DNA of 64,000 nt, taken from the NCBI GenBank assembly GCA_027485675.1, contig JAIXQP010000025.1, forward strand, positions 1-64,000, written 5' to 3'. A model generated the notes under the pieces. It was not told the origin of the DNA. It did no database searches and worked only from the letters and a program-made list of their open reading frames with translations. How positions within the stretch are numbered: the first letter of the stretch is position 1; each line of letters starts with the position of its first letter. This DNA is from Terriglobales bacterium (GTDB taxonomy: Bacteria; Acidobacteriota; Terriglobia; Bryobacterales; Bryobacteraceae). Shown here piece after piece: positions 23,684 through 32,991 of this stretch. Both the position numbers and the translations under genes were made by a program.

Positions 23684-23893
23684 AAATTAAACCGTTATTT
23701 CTATAACCGGATTCGTAGGTGCTGTGGAAATGTGGAATCCTTCCTAAATTATACAAAATTCAACCGCTTCCTGCTCAGGCAACCAGTGGATCCCGCTGCG
23801 GAAGGGGAAGGATAAACCGCCCCGGCGAGTTTCCCTCACAGCCTTCCACCGGATATTCTGGCGGGGGTCTGTGGAAAACAGATGTAAACATAT
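23684..23893. promoter_or_regulatory. dnaA-dnaN spacer with DnaA-box-like sites
   Basis: A 210-base gap between dnaA and dnaN. It contains an exact match to the 9-base DnaA box TTWTNCACA on the minus strand (TGTGGAAAA, 23870-23878) and a near match TGTGGAAAT at 23723-23731. The region is richer in A and T than its flanks (for example near 23740-23760). It may carry the dnaN promoter and give DnaA-dependent control. I see no gene here. Confidence 0.5.
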
Positions 23894-25195
23894 TTAGATT
23901 GAATCAGTTAGGCTGTGGAGCAGCCTGTTCAAATCTCCGTCCCGCTGCCGGAGCTTGTCAATCTTCTGTACCGAATGCAGCACGGTCGTATGGTGCTTCC
24001 CGCCGAAATGCCGCCCAATCTCCGGCAACGACGACGGCGTCAGCTCCTTGGCCAGGTACATGGCAATCTGCCGCGGATAGGCGATGTTCTGTACATTCGT
24101 CTTCAGCTTCAGTTGCCCCGGCTGCAAACCAAACTTCTCCGCCACCGCCCGGACGATCAGGTCCAGGGTCACCCGCCGCTCACTCCCCCCGGAAAGCTGT
24201 TTTAAGACCTGCTGTGCCATCGAAAGCGTGATGGGGGAATCCATCACCGAACTGTAGGCGATCAGCTTCACCAGGGCCCCTTCGAGCTCCCGGACGTTCG
24301 ACTTGGTTTTCGTCGCAATGTAGATCCGAACGTCCTCCGGCAGGTGAATCCCCTCGGCCTCGGCCTTCTTGTCGAGAATCGCCATTTTCGTCTCGAGGTC
24401 CGGCGGCTGCACGTCCACCATCAGCCCCCACTCGAAGCGGCTGCGCAGCCGGTCCGTCAACCCCTGCGTCTGCTTTGGCGGCTGGTCCGAACTCAGAACA
24501 ATCTGCTTGCCGTTCTCATGCAAGGCGTTGAAAGTATGGAAGAACTCTTCCTGGGTCCGCTCTTTATTCGCGAGCACCTGAATATCGTCCACCAGCAGGA
24601 TATCCGCGCTCCGGTAGTGCTGGTGAAACGTCGACATGCGATCGGTCTTGATGCAGTCGATCATCTCGTTCATGAACTTCTCGCTCGACGTGTAGATGAT
24701 CTTCATCGACGCATACCGGTCCGCCAGCGTCCGGCCGATCGCATGCATCAGATGCGTCTTCCCCATCCCGACTCCCCCGTAGATAAACAACGGGTTGTAC
24801 CGCTCGGCCGGGTTGTCCGCCACCGCCTTCGCTGCGGCGTGGGCAAACTGATTGCAGCTTCCCACCACGAAGTTGGCAAAGTTGTACTTCGGGTTCAAAA
24901 GGCTGACGGATCCTTCATTCGCCGCAACCGCCGCACCGTTCAGCGCCGCCGGCAGCGCCGCAGGCGCCACCTGGTACTCAACCTGTCGAACATCGAGACC
25001 AAGAGCCGCTACCGCCGCACTCACATGCTGGGCGTACTCCTGCTCCATCCAAACTTTGGTCGCTTCACTCGACACCCGGATGATCAACCGGCCGCCGGAG
25101 TAAGCCTGCAGCTGCGTCGGAGCTAACCAGTTTTGGAAGCTTTCTGAGCTCAACTTCTTCGCAAGCTCGTCCTTTATCTGATCCCAAACCGTCAT
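23894..25195 (-). CDS. dnaA: Chromosomal replication initiator DnaA
   Basis: A 433-residue AAA+ protein that binds DnaA boxes at oriC, melts DNA and recruits the helicase. The ATG at 25195 (MTVWDQIKDELAKKLSSESF) starts the conserved domain I; an upstream ATG at 25246 would add 17 non-conserved residues. Domain III shows the Walker A GGVGMGKTHLMHA, Walker B ILLVDDIQVL, and sensor II region. The DNA-binding domain IV carries YPRQIAMYLAKELTPSSLPE and the signature GGKHHTTVLHSVQKI. The upstream gap holds oriC-like elements. Confidence 0.97.
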   Translation of the reverse strand: MTVWDQIKDELAKKLSSESFQNWLAPTQLQAYSGGRLIIRVSSEATKVWMEQEYAQHVSAAVAALGLDVRQVEYQVAPAALPAALNGAAVAANEGSVSLLNPKYNFANFVVGSCNQFAHAAAKAVADNPAERYNPLFIYGGVGMGKTHLMHAIGRTLADRYASMKIIYTSSEKFMNEMIDCIKTDRMSTFHQHYRSADILLVDDIQVLANKERTQEEFFHTFNALHENGKQIVLSSDQPPKQTQGLTDRLRSRFEWGLMVDVQPPDLETKMAILDKKAEAEGIHLPEDVRIYIATKTKSNVRELEGALVKLIAYSSVMDSPITLSMAQQVLKQLSGGSERRVTLDLIVRAVAEKFGLQPGQLKLKTNVQNIAYPRQIAMYLAKELTPSSLPEIGRHFGGKHHTTVLHSVQKIDKLRQRDGDLNRLLHSLTDSI

Positions 25196-25569
25196 AGTTC
25201 TTTCTTTTTCTTTCGTATGCCCAACCCGCAAACGCACTCTTCCCACATGTTTTCCACAACCTGTGGAAAACCGAAAAAACCGACTGAATTGTGAAGGGGG
25301 AAGTCCTGGTGGGAAGCGTTCGGACGGCAGAAAATCAATTCTCCAACTATCGAACGGAACCTCAGAATAGCACAGCCCCGTGCGCCCATGACAAGGGTTT
25401 TCTAGATAAATAAGTCCTTTGTAATCAACAAGAAGACAAAAGAAAACCCTTTTGTTTCCATCTGATTACACCCCTGCTGACGTCACCCATACGGAGTATA
25501 TCCACAACATCTGGTGGCTGCCGCCGCACATGATATCCACAGGTAGCGTAGGTGTTTACCCTTACGACC
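25196..25569. other. Probable chromosomal origin region (oriC)
   Basis: A 374-base gap immediately upstream of dnaA with no gene. It has four DnaA-box-like sites: exact matches to TTWTNCACA at 25250-25258 and, inverted, at 25262-25270, plus two ATATCCACA sequences (one mismatch) at 25498-25506 and 25533-25541. Between them, about 25391-25470, is an unusually A/T-rich stretch for this genome, a candidate for DNA unwinding. Placement beside dnaA-dnaN-gyrB is the usual bacterial arrangement. No experimental or skew evidence is available from this window alone. Confidence 0.75.
25250..25270. promoter_or_regulatory. Inverted pair of DnaA boxes
   Basis: TTTTCCACA (25250-25258) and TGTGGAAAA (25262-25270) are perfect inverted copies of the 9-base DnaA consensus separated by three bases. 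They lie about 55 bases upstream of the dnaA start codon, where DnaA could both initiate replication and repress its own gene. Confidence 0.7.
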
Positions 25570-28170
25570 TTACTTCCAATCGTTGAAGTGCTGTATAGCG
25601 TTAAACAGTAGAGCGAACTCGCCGTGGTTCTGCCACCGGTAGCAGGGGTTCGTGGCAAACAGCAACACGCGTCCCTCCCCCGACGGCACACTCACCAGTG
25701 CCGGCTTCTGCCGCAACTCCGCCGCCCCGCGCATAAAGCCGCTCAGCACCGACGCCTCCGTGCCCGCGTACCGCAAGAGCACCTGCTTGGCCCGGTCCTG
25801 CTCCCGTACCTCGAGCAGCGGACCATTGGCATAGCGCACGGAGATCTTCTGCTTCCCGTACCCGTAGAAGATCGGATCCGACGGCTGGGCGATTTCCAGC
25901 TCCACCACCGGACCCGGCCCGTAAAACTGCCAGCTCGGTCGCCCGGCCTCCACCTGCCCGGCCAGTCCGAACTCCACCGGGAAATGCGAGGCGCTGCCCA
26001 AGGTGATCAACAATCCCCCTTCGCGCACGAACCGCTGCACCTCCAGCGCCCCTTCAAGACCCATACCCCCGGTAATGTCCTTCGACTCCCCATAGCCGTT
26101 GCTATACGCGAGCGGCCGCCCCTTCGACTCGAGATCAAACACCAGTCCCTTCGCCGTCCGCCCCTGGTTCGGAATCAGGATGACGTCATAATCCCGGCGC
26201 AACGAACCCTGCCGCACGCGATCCTTGAAGATCAGGTCGTAGGTTATGCCGATCTTGTCGAAGGCATGACGCACCCAACCCACCTCCTGCGTATTGCCCC
26301 ACGTGCTGTACATCGCCAGGCGCGGCAGATCCACCTCGTGCGTCGCCCCGGCCGGCCGCTCCGCCAGCAGAGTCGCCCGCAATCCCAACTCTTCGACCAG
26401 CGCCCGCGCCTCCGCCGTAGCGGCCAGCAGCAGCGAACCGGCCGGAATCTCTCCCTGGGCGGCGTTCAACGCCTCCACCTTCACGCCCCGGCCAAGCCGG
26501 TAGCGCAGCGTCACCAACCCGTGCGCGCCATTATGGTGCACCACCAGCCAACCGCCCTGGCCGGCCACTTCGCCGCGCGGCTCGAACCGGTCCACCCGGG
26601 TCACCGGCAAATTCAGAATCGCCTTATCGTTGCTCTCCTTCACGTCAATATGCGCGAGCAAACCCATCGTCCAACCCGTGTCGTCGTAGGTCCGCAAGGA
26701 AGGATCCGGATACACCTGCTTTTCGAGCAGAGACTTCGCCAGGCGCCCATACGGCTGATCCCGCTTGATCACAAACGACCCGTCCGCCGCCCGGCCCACC
26801 TCAATCCCCTGCATCCGCAGCGTGTTCACCACCCAGGCCACTCGCGTCATGTCCCGCTGCTTATCCGGAATCACATACGCGTAAGGTGGCTCATTCCGCC
26901 CGGCCTCAATCGAATGCAGGCTCTTCTTGTAGAAGTTCTCCACAATCGTGCGGCTGTTCCCGGCGGCCAATTCGAGGGTCGTTAACACCCCCGTCTGCCC
27001 GTAGTTGATGTTGTTCCGGAAGGACCACTCCACCTCCTTGTACGCCGGCAGCGGCCGGTACCACTGCCGCCGCGCCGCGCCGAAGCGGTCCGACGGCTCG
27101 CCGGAATCCACCTTCCGCTTCATGGTGTTCGCTCCGCCGTTCCCATAGACCTCGTACATCCGCAACATGCCGTTATGATTCGACGACATGAAACCCAGGT
27201 ATCCGGCCGACCACATATCGACGAATGCGTGCGTCCACACGCCGGGCATCCCGTAGCCGATCAACTTCGTCATCTCGTAGTTGGCAAACCACGGCAGTTC
27301 GGCATACAGAATCGGGTCCAGATTCGGGTTATGCGGAGGCTGCCCGCTAAAGGTGTAGAGGAACGGAACCGACTCGTGCAGGTCGTGGATGATCGGCGGA
27401 TGCCATTCGAGATAGGCTTTCAGCCAGTTCTGCATGGTGACCTGCGAATAGTGCATGTCCCGGTTGTTGTCGTGATAGATGTACTTGCCCCAGTAGGGCG
27501 GCCCGGGCAGCCGGTCGTCCTCGTTCTCCTCGTTCACTTTGTACTCGTTGTACCAGGCGACGTAGCGGTCCCGGCCATCCGGTTCGAGCACGGGAGTGAG
27601 AAACACGATCAGGTTTTTGCGGATCGCCTCATACAGCGCGCCCTCCTCGGCAACGATCCGGTAGCCGAGCTCCATCAGCATGTCCGGCGGCCCGGTCTCC
27701 GAGGAGTGCAAACCCGCGGTGACGTGGTAGATCGGCTTGGCTGAATTCAACAGCACGGGGAGTTCGCCCGGCCCGATCGTCCGCGGGTCGGCCAGCTTCG
27801 CCAGGTGGGCCTTATAGGTATCCAGCTGCCGGATGGTCGCCTCCTCGGCAATTGCGACCGTCCAGCAGTCCCGCCCCTCGTCCGTCTTGCCGGTGAACAG
27901 GATCTTCACCCGCGGCGACGCCTTCTCGAGCGCCCGAAAGTAGGCGAGCATCTGTCCTGAGGTCGCGAGCTTCTTCGGCATACCCACGTGGTAGCCCAGG
28001 ACCTCTTTCGGCGAAGGCACCCCCTTGCCGGCCGGCAGATGGTCCACCAGCGGACTCAGGAACTCCGGCTTGGTAGTCCACTCCTTCACCTGCCGGGCAA
28101 ACTCAGCATCATAGGCCGGCTGGCCGAACAAGGCTCCCGTGAACAGTACCGATAGAAGTAGCAGGCGCAT
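25570..28170 (-). CDS. Exported M14 family zinc carboxypeptidase-like protein
   Basis: An 866-residue secreted metallopeptidase. The start at 28170 begins a signal peptide (MRLLLLSVLFTGALFGQ); an upstream ATG adds a Cys- and His-rich stretch lacking this function. Zinc ligands of the M14 fold appear as GLHSSETGPPDM (H and E), and a further His is in IIHDLHESV; NRDMHYS follows. The C-terminal ~250 residues contain a class-I glutamine-amidotransferase-like strand pattern (DVILIPNQGRTAKGLV), as in many large acidobacterial M14 proteins. It probably cleaves peptides in the periplasm or outside. It stands alone, with oriC downstream. Confidence 0.8.
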   Translation of the reverse strand: MRLLLLSVLFTGALFGQPAYDAEFARQVKEWTTKPEFLSPLVDHLPAGKGVPSPKEVLGYHVGMPKKLATSGQMLAYFRALEKASPRVKILFTGKTDEGRDCWTVAIAEEATIRQLDTYKAHLAKLADPRTIGPGELPVLLNSAKPIYHVTAGLHSSETGPPDMLMELGYRIVAEEGALYEAIRKNLIVFLTPVLEPDGRDRYVAWYNEYKVNEENEDDRLPGPPYWGKYIYHDNNRDMHYSQVTMQNWLKAYLEWHPPIIHDLHESVPFLYTFSGQPPHNPNLDPILYAELPWFANYEMTKLIGYGMPGVWTHAFVDMWSAGYLGFMSSNHNGMLRMYEVYGNGGANTMKRKVDSGEPSDRFGAARRQWYRPLPAYKEVEWSFRNNINYGQTGVLTTLELAAGNSRTIVENFYKKSLHSIEAGRNEPPYAYVIPDKQRDMTRVAWVVNTLRMQGIEVGRAADGSFVIKRDQPYGRLAKSLLEKQVYPDPSLRTYDDTGWTMGLLAHIDVKESNDKAILNLPVTRVDRFEPRGEVAGQGGWLVVHHNGAHGLVTLRYRLGRGVKVEALNAAQGEIPAGSLLLAATAEARALVEELGLRATLLAERPAGATHEVDLPRLAMYSTWGNTQEVGWVRHAFDKIGITYDLIFKDRVRQGSLRRDYDVILIPNQGRTAKGLVFDLESKGRPLAYSNGYGESKDITGGMGLEGALEVQRFVREGGLLITLGSASHFPVEFGLAGQVEAGRPSWQFYGPGPVVELEIAQPSDPIFYGYGKQKISVRYANGPLLEVREQDRAKQVLLRYAGTEASVLSGFMRGAAELRQKPALVSVPSGEGRVLLFATNPCYRWQNHGEFALLFNAIQHFNDWK

Positions 28171-28191
28171 ATGCGAAGAAGGGTAGCAGTG

Positions 28192-28220
28192 TTGACAGGC
28201 AGGGTGGCTCATGAGAAACT
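28192..28220 (+). promoter_or_regulatory. Possible tRNA-Gly promoter
   Basis: A perfect -35 TTGACA (28192-28197) is followed after 17 bases by GAAACT (28215-28220), a weak -10 match. The tRNA starts 17 bases further on. The perfect -35 and spacing make this plausible, but the -10 is poor. Confidence 0.4.
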
Positions 28221-28237
28221 GATGGTTGTTGCGCTGA

Positions 28238-28313
<76 letters not shown>

Positions 28314-28334
28314 TAGTTTTCACGGCAGATCGCC

Positions 28335-29678
28335 ATGAAATTTCTCCTCGGGCTCCTGGTAGCCTCTCTGGCAAGCGCGCAAAACTGGGAAGTGTTGTTC
28401 GATGGGGTCTCCCCCGCAGGCTGGCTGGAGGTCACTGGCGCGCCATTCCCGTCCTCCTGGAAAATCGAGGACGGATGCCTCAAAACAGTCCCTAACCCGC
28501 AGAATATGCAGGACTTAAGGACAATGGCTTCGTTTCGTTATTTCGAGTTCCGCTTCGAGTGGAAGCTGGCTCCCGGCGGCAACTCCGGCGTGAAATACCG
28601 CATCGAGAAGACCGACCGCTGGCAGCGGCCCGGCGACTCCGGATACCAGGCCCGCGCCCGCGGCCCGGAGTACCAGCTCCTCGACGATCCCAAAGCCCCC
28701 GCCAATCAGCAGTCCGGCGCCCTTTACACCGTCCACGCGCCGAACCTCAAACAGCTCCCCGCCCCCGGCGTCTTCCACGAATCCCGCATCCTCGTTCTCG
28801 GGGACCACGTCGAACACTGGCTCGACGGCGAACGCGTCCTCTCCTACCCCCTCACCGAACCCCCGAAAGAGTCCTTCCTGTCGCTGCAGAACCACAACTC
28901 GGTGGTCTGGTTCCGCAACCTCCGCATCCGCCGTCTCGACGCCGAAGCCAAGGCCATCGCCTACCTCCAGCGCGAGGTCGGCCGCTGGCGGAAAGAGAAC
29001 GGCTGCTACTCCTGCCATAACGATGGCGACGGCCGCCGCGCGCTCGCCCTGGCCGCCCAACGCGGCTGGGCCGACGCCCCGGAGCCCGTCACCAACTGGG
29101 AAAACGACCGCGCCAACCCCGCCTTCAGCGACAAAAAGCTAGCGCGCATCCATTTCGGCGGCGCCGCAGCTCTCGCCGCCGATCAGTTGCCCGATGGCTC
29201 CTGGAAGATCGATGGTGAAGAGTCACTCGGCTCGCCGGTCACCTATGGCCGCCCGCTGGCGACCTATTTGACCCTCGAAAAAATTCGCGCCGGCGGCCTC
29301 GGAGAGGCCGCCGGCAAAGCGCTTGCCTGGCTCCGCCACCTCCAACCGCGCAGCGTCGTCGATGCCGCCGCGAAATCGATGGCCACCGGGAATCCGGAAC
29401 CGATCCTCCTCGCGGCGCAGAATGCAGACGGCGGCTGAGGTCCCTATGCTGGCCGCCCTTCGGAAGCGTTTGATACCGCCGTCGCCCTGCTCGCGCTGCA
29501 CAGGCATCACCCCGCCGCCATCGCCCGTGGCCGCGCCTATCTCACTAAGACCCAGCAGCCCGCCGGCGGCTGGCCCGAAACCACCCGGCCGCCCGGCTCG
29601 CTTAGCTATGCGCAGCACATTTCAACGTCGGCCTGGGCTACCATTGCCCTGCTAACGACGCTCGACGCGGAACGGTAG
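28335..29678 (+). pseudogene. DUF1080 / heme c / QW-repeat fusion with in-frame UGA
   Basis: A secreted protein with signal peptide (MKFLLGLLVASLASA), then a DUF1080 (LamG-like, 3-keto-disaccharide hydrolase family) domain over residues ~18-205, a CYSCH heme-binding motif near residue 230, and a C-terminal region of squalene-cyclase-like QW repeats. The frame is stopped by TGA at 29436-29438 (codon 368) in QNADGG[stop]GPYAG, exactly where the QW motif demands Trp (TGG). The same frame continues intact for 79 codons to TAG at 29676-29678 (GGWPETTR, TSAWATIALL). It is therefore a TGG-to-TGA change, a recoding event or a sequencing error. The last 27 bases overlap the next gene on the other strand. 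Confidence 0.75.
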
Positions 29679-30659
29679 CGCCATCGTCTCGCCGGTGATC
29701 CTGGTCGTCACCGGGTTGAAGACATCCACGTCGAACGGCCGGCCCACGCGGTTGCCGGCGAGGTCTTCGAGCGTCACGTCGATCTGCAGGCGGTGGTCTC
29801 CGGCCGCCCACGGCAGGGCCGGCACAAACTCCCACCGGGTCTCTCCGGCGGCTAACCGCGCCTGCCCCGCGACATCAGCCGTGATCAGCCGCAGCGCCAG
29901 CGCCGCATCGAGCGGTCTGCCGAACTCGACCACCAGCGGCTCCCGCGTGCCGGCCGGCGGCGCTCCAACGCGCCACGCCAATGGTTCAATCGGCCTCCGC
30001 TCGGGCTCCGTCACCATGAAAGTCTTGCGCAAGCCGGTCCGCAGGGGCGCCCCGGCCGCGTCTCGCCAACCAGCGTCCACCACGAGCGTATAGGTCCGCC
30101 CGGCCACGAGCGCCGGCCCGACTTCCGTCAACGGCAACACGCCGCGCTTAATCCGCCCAGGGTCGAACAAAATCGTGAAGCGTCGATTCGCGGGATCCCA
30201 CAGCTCCTGGTCGATTTCGAGAAACGGCAGCTCCACCGGCGTTCCATCGGCCTGCAGCAAGCGCAGCCGTTGCCACGCCTCGCCCCGCTGCATGGGCGCC
30301 GAGAAGACCACGTAAAACTTCAACAGATTTTCCGGTAAACGGTCCACCGTGGGATAGACCGTCTCCACGATCGCGGCCGGCGACGCCGCCGGCCGCAGCG
30401 CGGGAAACCGGGTCTCCACCCCGCGAAAAATCGCGCGGACTTCGTCCGCCAGAAAAAACCGCGGCCGAAAAACAAGCCGCCCGTTCCCGGCGCTAAAGGC
30501 GCCAAGAACGGGCGGTACGTCGCCATCGCCGACGTACACCTGGAAGGACTCGCCAGGCGCCGGTTTCTCTACCCAAAACTCCTTGCCGTCGGCGCTGCGC
30601 AACACCGTCTGCGCGAGCAGGCTGCCTGCGGACGCCATCAGCAGAAGCCAGGCTTTCAT
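29652..30659 (-). CDS. Secreted protein with Ig-like (SbsA-type) strands
   Basis: A 335-residue exported protein. The start at 30659 begins a signal peptide (MKAWLLLMASAGSLLA). The body is a series of beta-rich segments: FYVVFSAPMQRGEAWQRLRL, then GRTYTLVVDAGWRDAAGAPL and TLEDLAGNRVGRPFDV, which look like the SbsA Ig-like family. It probably belongs to the envelope or is extracellular. It follows the beta-propeller gene with one base between stop and start, so the two form an operon. Confidence 0.65.
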   Translation of the reverse strand: MKAWLLLMASAGSLLAQTVLRSADGKEFWVEKPAPGESFQVYVGDGDVPPVLGAFSAGNGRLVFRPRFFLADEVRAIFRGVETRFPALRPAASPAAIVETVYPTVDRLPENLLKFYVVFSAPMQRGEAWQRLRLLQADGTPVELPFLEIDQELWDPANRRFTILFDPGRIKRGVLPLTEVGPALVAGRTYTLVVDAGWRDAAGAPLRTGLRKTFMVTEPERRPIEPLAWRVGAPPAGTREPLVVEFGRPLDAALALRLITADVAGQARLAAGETRWEFVPALPWAAGDHRLQIDVTLEDLAGNRVGRPFDVDVFNPVTTRITGETMALPFRVERR

Positions 30660-30660
30660 A

Positions 30661-31698
30661 CTACGGCAGGCCGATCGTTCGCACATTCAGCGAGCCAGCT
30701 TCATCCGCCAGCGTCACTGCGTGAGTGGCATCGTATTTATCGAGCTGCTGCACACCCTTCAGGCTATCGACCGTTTCGTAGGGCACGCCCTGCTTCTCGG
30801 TCTGCGCCGTAATGGGGGCGTATACGTCCAGGCCCTCGGCGGTCAGCTTCATCACACCGCGGCTACTGTTCGCCATCAGAATGTAGGCGCGGCCGTCCTT
30901 TTCATACGCGATCATGTCGAGCGGCCGGTTCCGGTTGCCGAGTTCGGCAATCGTGGTGCCCTTCACCTTCGCGCCCGGCTTCAAGTCGCTGACGGGAATC
31001 CGCACGAGCGGGGTGCAGGTGTAAGCCGCCAGGATGTAAGCCTTGTCCTTGATCGTGTAAGGCACAAAAGTCCGCACCGGCGCGTTGGTTTCGAACCGTC
31101 CGTGAGCGCCGTGGAAGATCTCAATGCCCGCGCCCTTCGTGGCTGCTTGAAACGGGTAGGGGATCGACCGTAAGCTCGACGCGAAATCCTCATTCGACAG
31201 TCCGGCGACCACTACGTTTCCGTCAACAAAGCCCAGGTCCGTAATCGCCTCCATCCGCTGCCGCCCTCCCTCGGCCGGCACATCACTTAAGCTCACCGAC
31301 GATTGCTTCGCCGCCGCCAGAGCAAACTCCGAAAGGTTCCCGGCCGTATCCGCCTTCAGAATCACCGGCACCGCCTCCGGCCCGCGCCCGCGCGCCACCG
31401 AGAAGTAGATGTTCTTCGAAATCGGGTTTACGGCCATATCGGCGATCAGGATCTGATCGCCCGTGGTGCCCAGCAGCGCGGCGATCTTCGTGTTGACGCC
31501 CTTGATTTCGACCGTTACGCCTTTAGCCGGCTTGGTGTCCTTCGTTTCGAAGGCGAAAATCCGGCCACCCGCGGAGTCACCGGCAAACAGAGTTCCGTTG
31601 GGCCCAAACGTCAACGGGCCGGCCGATTTGAGTTCCGCGGCGGGGGCGGCGAGCGCCAACGCAGCGGTGAAGCAGAGAGAGGATAAAACTTTCACCAT
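30661..31698 (-). CDS. Secreted beta-propeller-like protein
   Basis: A 345-residue exported protein with a signal peptide (CFTAALALAAPAA). Repeated short strands such as GPNGTLFAGDSAGGRIFAF, NPISKNIYFSVARGR and VAGLSNEDFASSLR suggest a beta-propeller of the SMP-30/NHL kind. No catalytic residue is assigned; the function is unknown. It is one base upstream of the Ig-like gene. Confidence 0.62.
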   Translation of the reverse strand: MVKVLSSLCFTAALALAAPAAELKSAGPLTFGPNGTLFAGDSAGGRIFAFETKDTKPAKGVTVEIKGVNTKIAALLGTTGDQILIADMAVNPISKNIYFSVARGRGPEAVPVILKADTAGNLSEFALAAAKQSSVSLSDVPAEGGRQRMEAITDLGFVDGNVVVAGLSNEDFASSLRSIPYPFQAATKGAGIEIFHGAHGRFETNAPVRTFVPYTIKDKAYILAAYTCTPLVRIPVSDLKPGAKVKGTTIAELGNRNRPLDMIAYEKDGRAYILMANSSRGVMKLTAEGLDVYAPITAQTEKQGVPYETVDSLKGVQQLDKYDATHAVTLADEAGSLNVRTIGLP

Positions 31699-31716
31699 GC
31701 GGGGATGCTAGCACAG

Positions 31717-32991
31717 CTAGTGGCAGAACAAATCCCCCACGGTCGCCGCCGCGGTGTCGACAATCGCCATGTCGCTCGATACCTTCATCCGCCGAAACTC
31801 CGCCGCAATCCGGTCGGTCAGCGTGAACAACGGCTGCGCGTTCCGCACATCCCAGGCGAAACGCAGCAGGTCCCGTGCGTAGTTATCGGCGCGGAAGGTC
31901 GCCGCGGCATAAGCTAGCGCGCGGGCGCCCATCGCCTCCCGCTCCGCGCGCTGTTCGAGCCGCGCGAGCGCTGCTCGCAGGCCCGGCCCCTCATTCGCCG
32001 GATCCACCTTCACGACACAATCCCCCGGCAGCTCGCGGTAGAAACCGATATCAGTCACCACGACCGGCTTGCCGTAGAGCATCTCTTCAATCACCGACGC
32101 CGAAGCACCCTCAATCGCCGGTTGCCGCAGGTTCACGCAGACATCCGCCGCCGCAAGGCAGGTATGCAACAACTCATCGGACACCCGGCCCAGAAACTGC
32201 ACCCGACCGCCCAGGTTCCGCTCCGCCACAATCCGGTCGAGCCGCTTCTGATACGCCGGATCCGACGGGCCCGCCACCACGTAGTGCATCTGCGGCCCCA
32301 TCGCTTCGAGCACAGCATGCACCCGCTTGTTCGGGTTCACATGGCCAATGGTCACGAGCTGGAGTTGGTCCGCCGGTACGCCCAAACTCTCCCGCCCCGC
32401 CGGCTGATGATGCTCGGGCATCTCGTAAGGCAGGTTGATCTTCCGGGTTGGTCCGGGGAAAGCGAGCCGCACGGCTTCGAGCAGGTACTCCGAGTGGGCC
32501 ACTACACCCAAGGCGCCCTCCGTACACCGTTCAACTAGCGGAAAGTTCACGACCTCGTCGCCTTCCCATACCCGGTCGCCCTGCAGGCTCCGCTCGGCCG
32601 CGGCCCGGCCGGCCGCGCCGTACCAGTGCTCCATCTCGGCCACATAGGCCGCCGGTTCCCGGCGCTTTTCAAGATAGAGAGCGGCGAAGAAATGGTGCAT
32701 CACGTAGTCATGCAGAATGATGACCCCCGGATGCTGCCGCGACACTTCGAAGATCTCGCCGTGAAACGGCAAATGGTTCCCGAAGTTGTAGACCACCAGA
32801 TCGAAACCCGCCAGCCGTCCCAGATCCGCAGCCGGCGCGAACACCGTCTTCACCGCCACCGGATGCACCGGACCCTTTTCGAAATGCCAAAGCTCCACCT
32901 CGGCCACCTTCGCCAGCTCCCGCACGATGTAGGTGCTCGCGCGCCCAATGGCGCTGCGTTCGGAGAGCGGAGTGAACCAGGCGATCTTCAT
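31717..32991 (-). CDS. Glycosyltransferase, GT4-like
   Basis: A 424-residue GT-B glycosyltransferase. The N-terminal Rossmann part begins MKIAWFTPLSERSAIGR. The nucleotide-sugar part contains VTIGHVNPNKRVHAVLEAM, RVQFLGRVSDELLHTCLAAA and the donor-binding EGASASVIEEMLYGKPVVVTD. It probably adds a sugar to a surface glycan. The ATG overlaps the TGA of the DegT gene (ATGA), and it ends the polysaccharide operon. Confidence 0.85.
   Translation of the reverse strand: MKIAWFTPLSERSAIGRASTYIVRELAKVAEVELWHFEKGPVHPVAVKTVFAPAADLGRLAGFDLVVYNFGNHLPFHGEIFEVSRQHPGVIILHDYVMHHFFAALYLEKRREPAAYVAEMEHWYGAAGRAAAERSLQGDRVWEGDEVVNFPLVERCTEGALGVVAHSEYLLEAVRLAFPGPTRKINLPYEMPEHHQPAGRESLGVPADQLQLVTIGHVNPNKRVHAVLEAMGPQMHYVVAGPSDPAYQKRLDRIVAERNLGGRVQFLGRVSDELLHTCLAAADVCVNLRQPAIEGASASVIEEMLYGKPVVVTDIGFYRELPGDCVVKVDPANEGPGLRAALARLEQRAEREAMGARALAYAAATFRADNYARDLLRFAWDVRNAQPLFTLTDRIAAEFRRMKVSSDMAIVDTAAATVGDLFCH

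Noticed and set aside
25391-25470. Small gene in the A/T-rich stretch upstream of dnaA
   Set aside because: Short frames there lack a ribosome site and cross the DnaA-box region, which is better explained as oriC.
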